From the NCBI GenBank assembly GCA_022414725.1, contig CM039464.1:2169818-2233817 (forward strand): a DNA stretch of 64,000 nucleotides, written 5' to 3'. The notes below the pieces were generated by a model. The model saw nothing but the letters and a program-made list of their open reading frames with translations, was not told where the DNA came from and searched no databases. Below, piece by piece: positions 22,081 to 33,500 of this stretch. The translations under genes and the position numbers were made by a program. The first letter of the stretch is position 1; every line of letters starts with the position of its first letter. This stretch comes from Microglena sp. YARC (Eukaryota > Chlorophyta > Chlorophyceae > Chlamydomonadales > Chlamydomonadaceae).

Positions 22081-22780
22081 AAAAAGGGAGACGTTTGCCC
22101 TTAGCCTTCTGACAAGCATCACAAGGGATCTTAGCCAGTTTCTGCACCTGCTTGAGTGAGAGGGGTAAGTTCTTAACCATACCCTTTTTGACAAGTCTGC
22201 GCATGGCATCAAAGCCGGGGTGACCCAGCCGCCTATGCCACAGCCATTCAGGAGTGGTAGGGATAACAACTCCACCGTCCTCATCAACATCAAGTGCAAA
22301 AGCTGGGTAATCGTCAGCACCAAACAAACAGCCACTGGTGGTGTAATAAGGCCTACATGCAAACTTGTAAACACCATCACTGGAGGCAGGAAAGGACCAG
22401 AGAACAGAAGAACCCTGAGTGGCAGTGCAACTAAGACTATCACAAGAAACCTTGCAGTGGAGAGAATGAGCCACAGCATTTACTGACAGGAGGTTCACCG
22501 GACAGTGAAGTATGTAGAGAACATCAGTTAGAGTGACTGATGTTGGTAACCAATCACTACATAACTCAATGGATCCCATACCTTCTGCCCGTTGAACCAC
22601 TCCATCACCAAATCGAACAGATGGCTGATTCGGAGAAACATTAAACACAGTGAACAAAGACCTATCACCTGTGATGGACATTCCAGCTCCAGAATCCACA
22701 TGCCAGACACCCTCAGACAGGCTCGGGCTACACACATTAGAGAACTTCGAGGTGCAGGAGAATAGGACAGAGCTTACTTC
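22076..22780 (-). pseudogene. copia protease and pre-integrase zinc domain
   Basis: The aspartic protease motif HVDSGAGMSI lies about 25 codons after the gag stop. The gag_pre-integrs block LWHRRLGHPGFDAMRRL and CDACQKAK (HHCC zinc site) lie at the end, before the frame breaks in a T-run at about 22080. This segment is in the same frame as gag, separated only by a TAG at about 22781, which could be a mutation or a readthrough stop. Confidence 0.9.
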
Positions 22781-24469
22781 CTACTTCTGCATAGCAAACC
22801 CATCAATCTGAGCCTGCAAGGAGGACATTTGCCTTGGAGTAAGCGTACCAGGAAGGGCCAGGTTAACAGGCATCGGTCCAGGACGCGATGCACCATCCCC
22901 GACTCTTTTCAGGTGCGGGTACTTCGTCCAGCAGCGTTCCTCCGAGTGACCATCATTATGGGGGCACGGTCCCCAAGTGCATTCCAGGCGCCTCTTGTTA
23001 TACCCAGAACCACCACCAGTTTTCTGCCGCCGCGGAAGTGCAGCATTGGCAGGAAACTGGGGAGTGTTCCGGGACCAACCAGGGTGCCTGGAATCAGACT
23101 GAGGGAGAGCTATGTTCAGAATGTCTAGCTGCCTATATTCCTCTAGACAGGACCAGTACTCAACAGGTTGCTGGTTGTACAGCATGATACCATACTTAAT
23201 CCGCAGCGATTCGAAACGGGGCAGACTCGCACCTTGAACTATGATGCCCATGGCGTGACGCTGAGTCTGCGGAGACCCAGCACTGCGGAGGTCAGTGCAC
23301 ATACCGCGAACCCGACGAAAGAAAACGTCAACCTGCTCATGAGTGCCCATGACCGAAGCAAGATACTCTTTCAGCAAGAGAGGGACACGAGAGGCAAGGG
23401 CATCAGACTGCTGCCTCCGGATATGCAAAAAGATATCCCGAGGGGAAGCAAAGTCTTGGTATACCTTGACTAAGGCATCCGTCATGTTGGCAAGCATCAT
23501 GGTTAAGATCATGAACTCTTGACGGGGCAGGGGCAGCGCACTGAAACCCAACAGTGCAGGATCGACACTAGACTCACCATGAGAGGCCGAAGTTCCAGCA
23601 GCAGGAGTAGCAGTCCTAGGAGCTAAAGACTCACGAATCTCCAGAAAATACTCAGCAGCAAGACCAGCGTCATAAGCGCGCTGGTCAATTAAGTTCCTGA
23701 TGAGAGACAGGGACCGCGCAACACCCAAAATGAGCTCGAAATCAGGACGAACAGGACAGAAAGGGAGGGGCACCTTCACGTACTGGTAACCCCGCAGGTC
23801 ATTATTCCTACGCCCAATGCCACCAAAGGTCACACCATTAGCAGGAGGGTAGTTGATCCCTGGCATAACCGGTCCCAGAAAAGCCCTACACTCTAGACCT
23901 AGCTCAGAGTATGCCATCACACGCTTAGGTCGACCCTTGCTATCAACATTAGCCTGAGTGGCTTTCATATCCATCCTACCATACAGAGTGCGGTCCAAGG
24001 AGTCCCCAGCATGTTGAGCTTGGCGGATAAGACGGCAGTCCCGCAGGGATAGACGCAGAGGAGGTCCGCCAGTGAGCAGATGCTCCCAAGAGTCGCATGA
24101 CAGCGAAGGCAGCTCCGGAGGTGGAGGACCAGGAGCAGGTGGCAGCTCCACTAAAGGTGGCGGAGGGGGGTCCTGCGAAGTGCCAGCAAGAGATGTGCGG
24201 ACAACTGTAGCAGCAGCCTCCCGAGCACGGGTATGGTAGCCCATGAGAGCTCGCTCAGAAGGGTTGCGGCCAAGATTCTGCTGAGGAGCCAAGGGACCAA
24301 GGGACGAAGAACTCTTCAGCAAAGACGGCTTGGCCACATCCGGTAGGTCCAGTGGAGGAGGCGCAAACAAAGGCGCAGACTCAAGCTCAGGCTTGAACTC
24401 AGGGAAAGGATCAGACGAAGGTACCGACTGATGCTCATACACTGGAGAGACGGTGGAATTGTTGAACAT
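22781..24469 (-). CDS. copia gag (main frame)
   Basis: 562 codons to a TAG. The N-terminal half is Pro-rich, followed by a mixed helical gag-like region. Near the C-terminus is a CTWGPCPHNDGHSEERC motif, a CCHC-type knuckle variant with wide spacing (C-x4-C-x7-H-x3-C), preceded by basic KRR. Gag coats and packages element RNA. The real N-terminus lies in another frame upstream (24316-24912), so the first Met here is probably internal. Confidence 0.8.
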   Translation of the reverse strand: MFNNSTVSPVYEHQSVPSSDPFPEFKPELESAPLFAPPPLDLPDVAKPSLLKSSSSLGPLAPQQNLGRNPSERALMGYHTRAREAAATVVRTSLAGTSQDPPPPPLVELPPAPGPPPPELPSLSCDSWEHLLTGGPPLRLSLRDCRLIRQAQHAGDSLDRTLYGRMDMKATQANVDSKGRPKRVMAYSELGLECRAFLGPVMPGINYPPANGVTFGGIGRRNNDLRGYQYVKVPLPFCPVRPDFELILGVARSLSLIRNLIDQRAYDAGLAAEYFLEIRESLAPRTATPAAGTSASHGESSVDPALLGFSALPLPRQEFMILTMMLANMTDALVKVYQDFASPRDIFLHIRRQQSDALASRVPLLLKEYLASVMGTHEQVDVFFRRVRGMCTDLRSAGSPQTQRHAMGIIVQGASLPRFESLRIKYGIMLYNQQPVEYWSCLEEYRQLDILNIALPQSDSRHPGWSRNTPQFPANAALPRRQKTGGGSGYNKRRLECTWGPCPHNDGHSEERCWTKYPHLKRVGDGASRPGPMPVNLALPGTLTPRQMSSLQAQIDGFAMQK

Positions 24470-24912
24470 ACGAGTAGCAGTGGAAGGAGTACCTCATAAC
24501 CATCTTCACGACGATGACGAGCAAGGTCTGCATAGTCGTAGTCAAAACGGGCATCAGGTGGCGGAGGCGCCCTTGCATACTGGATAATCTGAGTGGAGAC
24601 ACAGCAGAGACGCATCAAAACGTCCTCAACCTCGGGAGAGAGGCGTCGGACAGTAGCAGAAGGAGCCGCAAAGTTGGAGGATTGATTGGGGGGGGTTACT
24701 TCCACGATGGCGGAAGGACTCTCATGACCGCTAGCAGAGGCCGCTGGCGCACAAACATCTAGCCAATCATCAAGAGGGGCCGGGTCCTCCGTTGGAAGGA
24801 CTCGGTCGCAGCCATTGCTGATAATGATACTGCGCATCCCGCGCGTCCAAGAAAGACCATTCTTGTCATGGAGTTTCTCAAAATTAGCGGGAGGCCCTCG
24901 CGGAAGTTGCAT
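24470..24912 (-). pseudogene. copia gag N-terminus, shifted frame
   Basis: A Met (MQLPRGPPANFEKL) lies only 24 nt after the primer-binding site, a typical short leader. The frame reads protein-like sequence to about residue 140 (FDYDYADLARHRREDGYEVL) and then degenerates where the main gag frame takes over around 24470-24500, implying a one-base change. Confidence 0.75.
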
Positions 24913-24936
24913 CGAAAAGCAGTGGTAGTAAATGAA

Positions 24937-24949
24937 GGACCGTATAACC
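24937..24949 (-). other. copia primer-binding site
   Basis: Minus strand GGTTATACGGTCC directly abuts the GCTGATA end of the 5' LTR. From memory, Drosophila copia also has a GGTTATGGG.. PBS, primed by a half tRNA (initiator Met). Confidence 0.55.
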
Positions 24950-25298
24950 TATCAGCTTGGATAACACTCCGGAGAGTGGACAAAGAAGCTTGCGTGAGCA
25001 GACGCGCCAATCTATATATGCGGAGACGAGAATAACATTACAAGCACTGGAGACCCATCAAGGGGCATGGCACCAGTGGTGAAAGGAGGCGGCAGCCAGG
25101 AACCTAACAGGGTACAGGCTAGACCGGTGACGCAGGTGACAGGAAGCTGTCACTGAGTCACTTAGGGAGGACACAGTCTAAGGGAAGCTGTCACTACGGG
25201 AAGCTGGCACAGGACTGGGAGAGCCGATAGTTCTAAGGAAGTACAGAAGTAGTCACCAAGTCATAAAACGCGTGAGAGCACCGCAATTCATGCTGACA
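24950..25298 (-). repeat. copia 5' LTR, 349 bp
   Basis: Partner of 18408-18751, with a 5-bp insertion within GGGGCATGGCACC. Its outer edge is followed by TSD CCCAC. Confidence 0.95.
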
Positions 25299-25327
25299 CC
25301 CACCAGGCGTTATCATCACCCACCACT
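25299..25327 (+). mobile_element. SINE 3' tail beyond copia, plus right 13-bp TSD
   Basis: CCACCAGGCGTTATC is the SINE end. 25315-25327 is the second ATCACCCACCACT. Confidence 0.75.
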
Positions 25328-25540
25328 CAGTGTTATGGTGTCCACTTCGGCTTTTTTCATTTTCAGGGTTTATAAACCATTGGGGATGTTTGAAACATGT
25401 AAAATCATCATCATCATCATCACCATCAATGTTACATTGTTTGGTGAGGCTTGGGGGTCAGGGTCCCTTACCCAACCCTCAGAACTCTTCAATAATCATG
25501 TCTTCAATTGGATAGTCAATCACTTGGCCTTCATGTATTC
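25328..25540. repeat. Dispersed repeat D, right part of interrupted copy
   Basis: Continues with CAGTGTTATGGTGTC, ATCATCATCA, CAATGTTACATTGTTTGGTG as in 11900-12120. Confidence 0.75.
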
Positions 25541-25815
25541 AATTAGGTCTTCAATTGTATATAAATTAAATCACTAGGTCTTCATTTCTTCAATCATGCC
25601 TTCAATAATCAGGTCTTAAATTTGATATTTAATCACTAGGTCTTCATTTCTTCAATTACCAGGTCTTCAATTTGGTATTCAATCACTAGGTCAGACTAGG
25701 TCTTCATTTCTTCAATCATGCCTTCAATAATCAGGTCTTAAATTGGATATTTAATCACTAGGTCTTCAATCGGGTATTCAATCAAAAGGTCATCAATCAG
25801 GTGTTCAATAATCAC
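25541..25815. repeat. Imperfect AT-rich tandem repeat
   Basis: Units of AATCACTAGGTCTTCA / TTCTTCAATCATGCC / TTCAATAATCAGGTC in changing order. Confidence 0.75.
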
Positions 25816-25854
25816 TAACGTGTGTATGATAGTACTGTATGATAAACAATGCAA

Positions 25855-26075
25855 GCAAGCAAGCGACGGAGACAATTGGCAGAGAGTATTGGCAACGGAA
25901 TCGAGCGGACCGAAGCCAGTTAGTTAGGACACCGTTAGCTGACGTGTCATGCTTCGTCTTGGGGGGGAGGGCGGGTCGGATTCGCAACAGGGTGAATCTG
26001 GGGGCTCCCGCCCCCCAGAAGGGGGGGGGGGCTCCACCAAATATGCCACGCAAGCGTACTGGAATAAGCACATGC
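25855..26075. mobile_element. SINE-like family B (B7)
   Basis: From AGCAAGCGACGGAG through GGCAACGGAATCGAGCGG to GGGGGCTCCCGCCCCCC. Confidence 0.7.
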
Positions 26076-26439
26076 TGGAGGAGATCCAGGTAGACCGGCG
26101 ACCAGGTGAAGTATCGACATCAAACCCGTGTACTTAGTTTCAGTTTTTCCGCCTCCTTACTTTTATCGGAGAGCTCCTCACAGACCCTGGAGATGGAGAA
26201 GCAGAGGAATGGGTTTCCAGCACAATTTATGTTTTCAGCTACGAGGCAGCAGCTTTTCAGCTACAAAGTACAGCTTCTAGGCAGCTCCCTGAGCCAGACA
26301 CTGGGCCAATCCCCAAGATGTTAACAGTACAGGAAAGCTGGTTGTGTCAGCTTCAAGGTGCACTAGGCTGCATCAGGTTTGGCTTACTAGCTAGTCAGGG
26401 GATCTTCCTAGAAGCTTCTACTTGTAGCTGAAGAGACAA
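26076..26439. other. Unassigned sequence
   Basis: No recognisable gene. Short CAGCTAC-type repeats around 26240-26340. Confidence 0.4.
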
Positions 26440-26493
26440 GTTATATGCAGCGTTGCAAGCGACACTAAAAAATGGCGGAGAGTGTTCGCAACG
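26440..26493. mobile_element. SINE-like family B fragment (B8)
   Basis: GCAGCGTTGCAAGCGACACT to GAGTGTTCGCAACGG, fused directly to a tRNA-SINE fragment. Confidence 0.6.
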
Positions 26494-26633
26494 GTTCCCC
26501 CTACGGTTGCTCTTAGCGTTGCAGGTCGTTGTCAACCGTGATGGTAGCTTGTCCAGTATGGGTAGAAGACCGCTCCCTAACCGCGTACGACGGGTTCCCT
26601 TAACACCACGCCCCACCAGGCGTTATCATTACC
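26494..26633 (+). mobile_element. tRNA-SINE, 5'-truncated at the B box
   Basis: Reads TTCCCCCTACGGTTGCTC, GTTGCAGGTCGTTGTC, GATGGTAGCTTGTCC and the family end CCAGGCGTTATCATTACC. The tRNA-like head is missing. Confidence 0.85.
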
Positions 26634-27530
26634 TGCCATATCCAGAGACTGGCGCAGCTGCTATACAGATAGAGCATCATGTGAGAGCATCATGTGAGGG
26701 CACATAGAGCAGCAGCTGCGATACATATAGAGCATCAACAGTACTGCCCCCTTATTTCAGCTGTCTCCACCCCCACCCCCACCCTCACAAGCACCCTCAC
26801 CCCCACCCTCACAAGCACCCCCACCCTCACCCCCTTCATCACCCTCAGCACACATAGAGCACCAACAGCAGTGCCCCCTACCTTGAGAAATCCTTGTCCT
26901 GTTTATTGCGCTCCTTGCGCAATCAGTCAATTGACCAACGTAGCAAGTTTCTTACGCACCACATCCAGAGACTAGTACAGCTGATGCACCTCCATGCATG
27001 CATACGTACTTACACAACCGCCCACCCATCTACACATTGATATATCCATACACAAATCCATTTATCCATCCATATTATGTAATGCATACACAGAGCACCA
27101 ACAGTGCCCCCTACCTTGATAAATCCGCACCACATCCAGAGACTAGTGCAGCTGCTGCACCCCCATGCATGCATACGTACTTACACACACGCCCACCCAT
27201 CTACACATTGATCTATCCCTACACAAATCCATGTATCCATCCATATTATGTAATGCATAAATAGAGCACCAACATTACCCCCTACCTTAATAAATCCGCA
27301 CCACATCCAGAGACTAGTACAACTGCTTCACCTCCAGGCATGCGCACACACACAACCATCCACCCACACACCCACAGATAAATCCATACATACATCCATC
27401 TATCCATCCATTGGTATACCTGTAAACGCATCCATCTATCGACCTATTTTATACAAGAAATAAAGAGCACCAACAGTGTCCTCTACTTCCTCACCTTGAG
27501 AAATCCTTGTCCTGTTTATCACGCATCTAA
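26634..27530. repeat. About 170-bp tandem units carrying copies of a coding-exon end
   Basis: At about 26875-26975, 27105-27150, 27285-27320 and 27480-27525 the minus strand repeats blocks of the exon end at 34922-35020 (CAGTCTCTGGATGTGG, CAAGGATTTCTCAAG) followed by the donor-like GTAGGGGGCACTG. The units also carry TGCATACGTACTTACAC and ATCCATCCATATTATG. Frames are broken, so these look like amplified exon-intron junctions, not functional exons. Confidence 0.7.
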
Positions 27531-30500
27531 TCATGCTTGCTGTTTACCATGCTTGCAATGCTTGTAGTGCTTGTATTGCTTGCTGTTTACATTGCTTGCA
27601 ATGCTTGTAGTGCTTGTATTGCTTGCTGTTTACAATGCTTGCAATGCTTGTAGTGCTTGTATTGCTTGCTGTTTACAATGCTTGTAGTGCTTGTATTGCT
27701 TGCTGTTTACAATGCTTGCAATGCTTGTATTGCTTGCTGTTCACAATGCTTGCAATGCTTGTAGTGCTTGTGTTGCTTGCTGTTTACAATGCTTGCAATG
27801 CTTGCAATGCTTGTATTGCTTGCTGTTTACAATGCTTGCAATGCTTGTAGTGCTTGTATTGCTTGCTGTTTACAATGCTTGCAATGCTTGTAGTGCTTGT
27901 ACTGCTTGCTGTTTACAATGCTTGCAATGCTTGTATTGCTTGCTGTTTACAATGCTTGCAATGCTTGTAGTGCTTGTATTGCTTGCTGTTAACAATGCTT
28001 GCAAAGCTTGTAGTGCTTGTATTGCTTGCTGTTTACAATGCTTGCAATGCTTGTAGTGCTTGTATTGCTTGCTGTTTACAATGCTTGCAATGCTTGTAGT
28101 GCTTGTATTGCTTGCTGTTTACAATGCTTGCAAAGCTTGTAGTGCTTGTATTGCTTGCTGTTTACAATGCTTGCAATGCTTGCAATGCTTGTAGTGCTTG
28201 TATTGCTTGCTGTTTACAATGCTTGCAAAGCTTGTAGTGCTTGTATTGCTTGCTGTTTACAATGCTTGCAATGCTTGTAGTGCTTGTATTGCTTGCTGTT
28301 TACAATGCTTGCAATGCTTGTATTGCTTGCTGTTTACAATGCTTGCAATGCTTGTAGTGCTTGTATTGCTTGCTGTTTACAATGCTTGCAATGCTTGTAG
28401 TGCTTGTATTGCTTGCTGTTTACAATGCTTGCAATGCTCGTAGTGCTTGTATTGCTTGCTGTTTACAATGCTTGCAGTACTTGCATTGCTTGCTGTTTAC
28501 AATGCTTGCAATGCTTGTAGTGCTTGTGTTGCTTGCTGTTTACAATGCTTGCAATGCTTGCAATGCTTGTATTGCTTGCTGTTTACAATGCTTGCAATGC
28601 TCGTAGTGCTTGTGTTGCTTGCTGTTTACAATGCTTGCAATGCTTGTAGTGCTTGTACTGCTTGCTGTTTATAATTCTGGCAATGCTTGTATTGCTTGCT
28701 GTTTACAATGCTTGCAATGCTTGTAGTTCTTGTATTGCTTGCTGTTTACAATGCTTGCAATGCTTGTAGTGCTTGTATTGCTTGCTGTTTACAATGCTTG
28801 CAATGCTTGTAGTGCTTGTATTGCTTGCTGTTAACAATGCTTGCAATGCTTGTAGTGCTTGTATTGCTTGCTGTTAACAATGCTTGCAATGCTTGTAGTG
28901 CTTGTATTGCTTGCTGTTTACAATGCTTGCAATGCTTGTAGTGCTTGTATTGCTTGCTGTTTACAATGCTTGCAATGCTCGTAGTGCTTGTATTGCTTGC
29001 TGTTTACAATGCTTGTAGTGCTTGTATTGCTTGCTGTTTACAATGCTTGTAGTGCTTGTATTGCTTGCTGTTTACAATGCTTGCAATGCTTGTAGTGCTT
29101 GTGTTGCTTGCTGTTTACAATGCTTGCAATGCTTGCAATGCTTGTATTGCTTGCTGTTTACAATTCTTCCAATGCTTGTAGTGCTTGTATTGCTTGCTGT
29201 TTACAAAGCTTGCAAAGCTTGTAGTGCTTGTATTGCTTGCTGTTTACAATGCTTGCAATGCTTGTAGTGCTTGTATTGCTTGCTGTTTACAATGCTTGCA
29301 ATGCTTGTATTGCTTGCTGTTTACAATGCTTGCAATGCTTGTATTGCTTGCTGTTTACAATGCTTGCAATGCTTGTAGTGCTTGTATTGCTTGCTGCTTA
29401 CAATGCTTGCAATGCTTGCAATGCTTGTATTGCTTGCTGTTTACAATGCTTGCAATGCTTGTAGTGCTTGTATTGCTTGCTGTTTACAATGCTTGCAATG
29501 CTTGTAGTGCTTGTATTGCTTGCTGTTTACAATGCTTGCAATGCTTGTATTGCTTGCTGTTTACAATGCTTGCAATGCTTGTAGTGCTTGTATTGCTTGC
29601 TGTTTACAATGCTTGCAATGCTTGTAGTGCTTGTATTGCTTGCTGTTTACAATGCTTGCATTACTTGTAGTGCTTGTATTGCTTGCTGTTTACAATGCTT
29701 GCATGCTTGTATGCTTGCTACAATGCTTATGCTTGTAGTGCTTGTATTGCTTGCTGTTTACAATGCTTGCAATGCTTGTAGTGCTTGTATTGCTTGCTGT
29801 TTACAATGCTTGCAATGCTTGTAGTGCTTGTATTGCTTGCTGTTTACAATGCTTGCAATGCTTGTATTGCTTGCTGTTTACAATGCTTGCAATGCTTGTA
29901 GTGCTTGTATTGCTTGCTGTTTACAATGCTTGCAATGCTTGTAGTGCTTGTATTGCTTGCTGTTTACAATGCTTGCAATGCTTGTAGTGCTTGTATTGCT
30001 TGCTGTTTACAATGCTTGCAATGCTTGTAGTGCTTGTATTGCTTGCTGTTTACAATGCTTGCAATGCTTGTAGTGCTTGTATTGCTTGCTGTTTACAATG
30101 CTTGCAATGCTTGTAGTGCTTGTATTGCTTGCTGTTTACAATGCTTGTAGTGCTTGTATTGCTTGCTGTTTACAATGCTTGTAGTGCTTGTATTGCTTGC
30201 TGTTTACAATGCTTGCAATGCTTGTAGTGCTTGTATTGCTTGCTGTTTACAATGCTTGCAATGCTGCTTGTATTGCTTGCTGTTTACAATGCTTGCAATG
30301 CTTGTAGTGCTTGTATTGCTTGCTGTTTACAATGCTTGCAATGCTTGTAGTGCTTGTATTGCTTGCTGTTTACAATGCTTGCAATGCTTGTAGTGCTTGT
30401 ATTGCTTGCTGTTTACAATGCTTGCAAATGCTTGTATTGCTTGCTGTTTACAATGCTTGCAAGTGCTTGTATTGCTTGCTGTTTACAATGCTTGCATGCT

Positions 30501-33500
30501 TGTAGTGCTTGTATTGCTTGCTGTTTACAATGCTTGCAATGCTTGTAGTGCTTGTATTGCTTGCTGTTTACAATGCTTGCAATGCTTGTATTGCTTGCTG
30601 TTTACAATGCTTGCAATGCTTGTAGTGCTTGTATTGCTTGCTGTTTACAATGCTTGCAATGCTTGTAGTGCTTGTATTGCTTGCTGTTTACAATGCTTGC
30701 AATGCTTGTATTGCTTGCTGTTTACAATGCTTGCAATGCTTGTAGTGCTTGTATTGCTTGCTGTTTACAATGCTTGCAAATGCTTGTAGTGCTTGTATTG
30801 CTTGCTGTTTACAATGCTTGCAATGCTTGTAGTGCTTGTATTGCTTGCTGTTTACAATGCTTGCAATGCTTGTATTGCTTGCTGTTTACAATGCTTGCAA
30901 TGCTTGTAGTGCTTGTATTGCTTGCTGTTTACAATGCTTGCAATGCTTGTAGTGCTTGTATTGCTTGCTGTTTACAATGCTTGCAATGCTTGTAGTGCTT
31001 GTATTGCTTGCTGTTTACAATGCTTGCAAGTGCTTGTATTGCTTGCTGTTTACAATGCTTGCTTAGTGCTTGTATTGCTTGCTGTTTACAATGCTTGCAA
31101 TGCTTGTAGTGCTTGTATTGCTTGCTGTTTACAATGCTTGCAATGCTTGTAGTGCTTGTATTGCTTGCTGTTTACAATGCTTGCAATGCTTGTAGTGCTT
31201 GTATTGCTTGCTGTTTACAATGCTTGCAATGCTTGTAGTGCTTGTATTGCTTGCTGTTTACAATGCTTGCAATGCTTGTAGTGCTTGTATTGCTTGCTGT
31301 TTACAATGCTTGCAATGCTTGTATTGCTTGCTGTTTACAATGCTTGCAATGCTTGTAGTGCTTGTATTGCTTGCTGTTTACAATGCTTGCAATGCTTGTA
31401 GTGCTTGTATTGCTTGCTGTTTACAATGCTTGCAATGCTTGTAGTGCTTGTATTGCTTGCTGTTTACAATGCTTGCAATGCTTGTAGTGCTTGTATTGCT
31501 TGCTGTTTACAATGCTTGCAATGCTTGTAGTGCTTGTATTGCTTGCTGTTTACAATGCTTGCAATGCTTGTAGTGCTTGTATTGCTTGCTGTTTACAATG
31601 CTTGCAATGCTTGTAGTGCTTGTATTGCTTGCTGTTTACAATGCTTGCAATGCTTGTAGTGCTTGTATTGCTTGCTGTTTACAATGCTTGCAATGCTTGT
31701 AGTGCTTGTATTGCTTGCTGTTTACAATGCTTGCAATGCTTGTAGTGCTTGTATTGCTTGCTGTTTACAATGCTTGCAATGCTTGTATGCTTGTATTGCT
31801 TGCTGTTTACAATGCTTGCAATGCTTGTAGTGCTTGTATTGCTTGCTGTTTACAATGCTTGCAATGCTTGTAGTGCTTGTATTGCTTGCTGTTTACAATG
31901 CTTGCAATGCTTGTAGTGCTTGTATTGCTTGCTGTTTACAATGCTTGCAATGCTTGTAGTGCTTGTATTGCTTGCTGTTTACAATGCTTGCAATGCTTGT
32001 AGTGCTTGTATTGCTTGCTGTTTACAATGCTTGCAATGCTTGTAGTGCTTGTATTGCTTGCTGTTTACAATGCTTGCAATGCTTGTAGTGCTTGTATTGC
32101 TTGCTGTTTACAATGCTTGCAATGCTTGTAGTGCTTGTATTGCTTGCTGTTTACAATGCTTGCAATGCTTGTATTGCTTGCTGTTTACAATGCTTGCAAT
32201 GCTTGTAGTGCTTGTATTGCTTGCTGTTTACAATGCTTGCAATGCTTGTAGTGCTTGTATTGCTTGCTGTTTACAATGCTTGCAATGCTTGTAGTGCTTG
32301 TATTGCTTGCTGTTTACAATGCTTGCAATGCTTGTAGTGCTTGTATTGCTTGCTGTTTACAATGCTTGCAATGCTTGTATTGCTTGCTGTTACAATGCTT
32401 GCAATGCTTGTAGTGCTTGTATTGCTTGCTGTTTACAATGCTTGCAATGCTTGTAGTGCTTGTATTGCTTGCTGTTTACAATGCTTGCAATGCTTGTATT
32501 GCTTGCTGTTTACAATGCTTGCAATGCTTGTATTGCTTGCTGTTTACAATGCTTGCAATGCTTGTAGTGCTTGTATTGCTTGCTGTTTACAATGCTTGCA
32601 ATGCTTGTATTGCTTGCTGTTTACAATGCTTGCAATGCTTGTAGTGCTTGTATTGCTTGCTGTTTACAATGCTTGCAATGCTTGTAGTGCTTGTATTGCT
32701 TGCTGTTTACAATGCTTGCAATGCTTGTAGTGCTTGTATTGCTTGCTGTTTACAATGCTTGCAATGCTTGTAGTGCTTGTATTGCTTGCTGTTTACAATG
32801 CTTGCAATGCTTGTAGTGCTTGTATTGCTTGCTGTTTACAATGCTTGCAATGCTTGTAGTGCTTGTATTGCTTGCTGTTTACAATGCTTGCAATGCTTGT
32901 AGTGCTTGTATTGCTTGCTGTTTACAATGCTTGCAATGCTTGTAGTGCTTGTATTGCTTGCTGTTTACAATGCTTGCAATGCTTGTATGCTTGTATTGCT
33001 TGCTGTTTACAATGCTTGCAATGCTTGTACTGCTTGCTGTTTACAATGCTTGCAATGCTTGTAGTGCTTGTATTGCTTGCTGTTTACAATGCTTGCAATG
33101 CTTGTAGTGCTTGTATTGCTTGCTGTTTACAATGCTTGCAATGCTTGTAGTGCTTGTATTGCTTGCTGTTTACAATGCTTGCAATGCTTGTAGTGCTTGT
33201 ATTGCTTGCTGTTTACAATGCTTGCAATGCTTGTAGTGCTTGTACTGCTTGCTGTTTACAATGCTTGCAATGCTTGTAGTGCTTGTATTGCTTGCTGTTT
33301 ACAATGCTTGCAATGCTTGTAGTGCTTGTATGCTTGCTGTTTACAATGCTTGCAATGCTTGTATTGCTTGCTGTTTACAATGCTTGCAATGCTTGTAGTG
33401 CTTGTATTGCTTGCTGTTTACAATGCTTGCAATGCTTGTACTGCTTGCTGTTTACAATGCTTGCAATGCTTGTAGTGCTTGTATTGCTTGCTGTTTACAA

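Larger units (their letters stand above)
18408..25298 (-). mobile_element. Ty1/copia LTR retrotransposon, nearly complete, 6.9 kb
   Basis: LTRs 18408-18751 and 24950-25298 (TGTCAGC..GCTGATA on the element strand) differ by about three substitutions and one 5-bp indel, so insertion was recent. A 5-bp target duplication CCCAC flanks it (18403-18407, 25299-25303). Minus-strand order is gag, protease, integrase, reverse transcriptase, RNase H, which defines Ty1/copia (Pseudoviridae-type order). Breaks are a frame change in N-terminal gag, a TAG between gag and protease, a frame change just before the integrase core at about 22080, another at about 21200, and a TAG before RT at about 20537. It sits inside a SINE tail that itself sits in repeat D. 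Confidence 0.95.
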
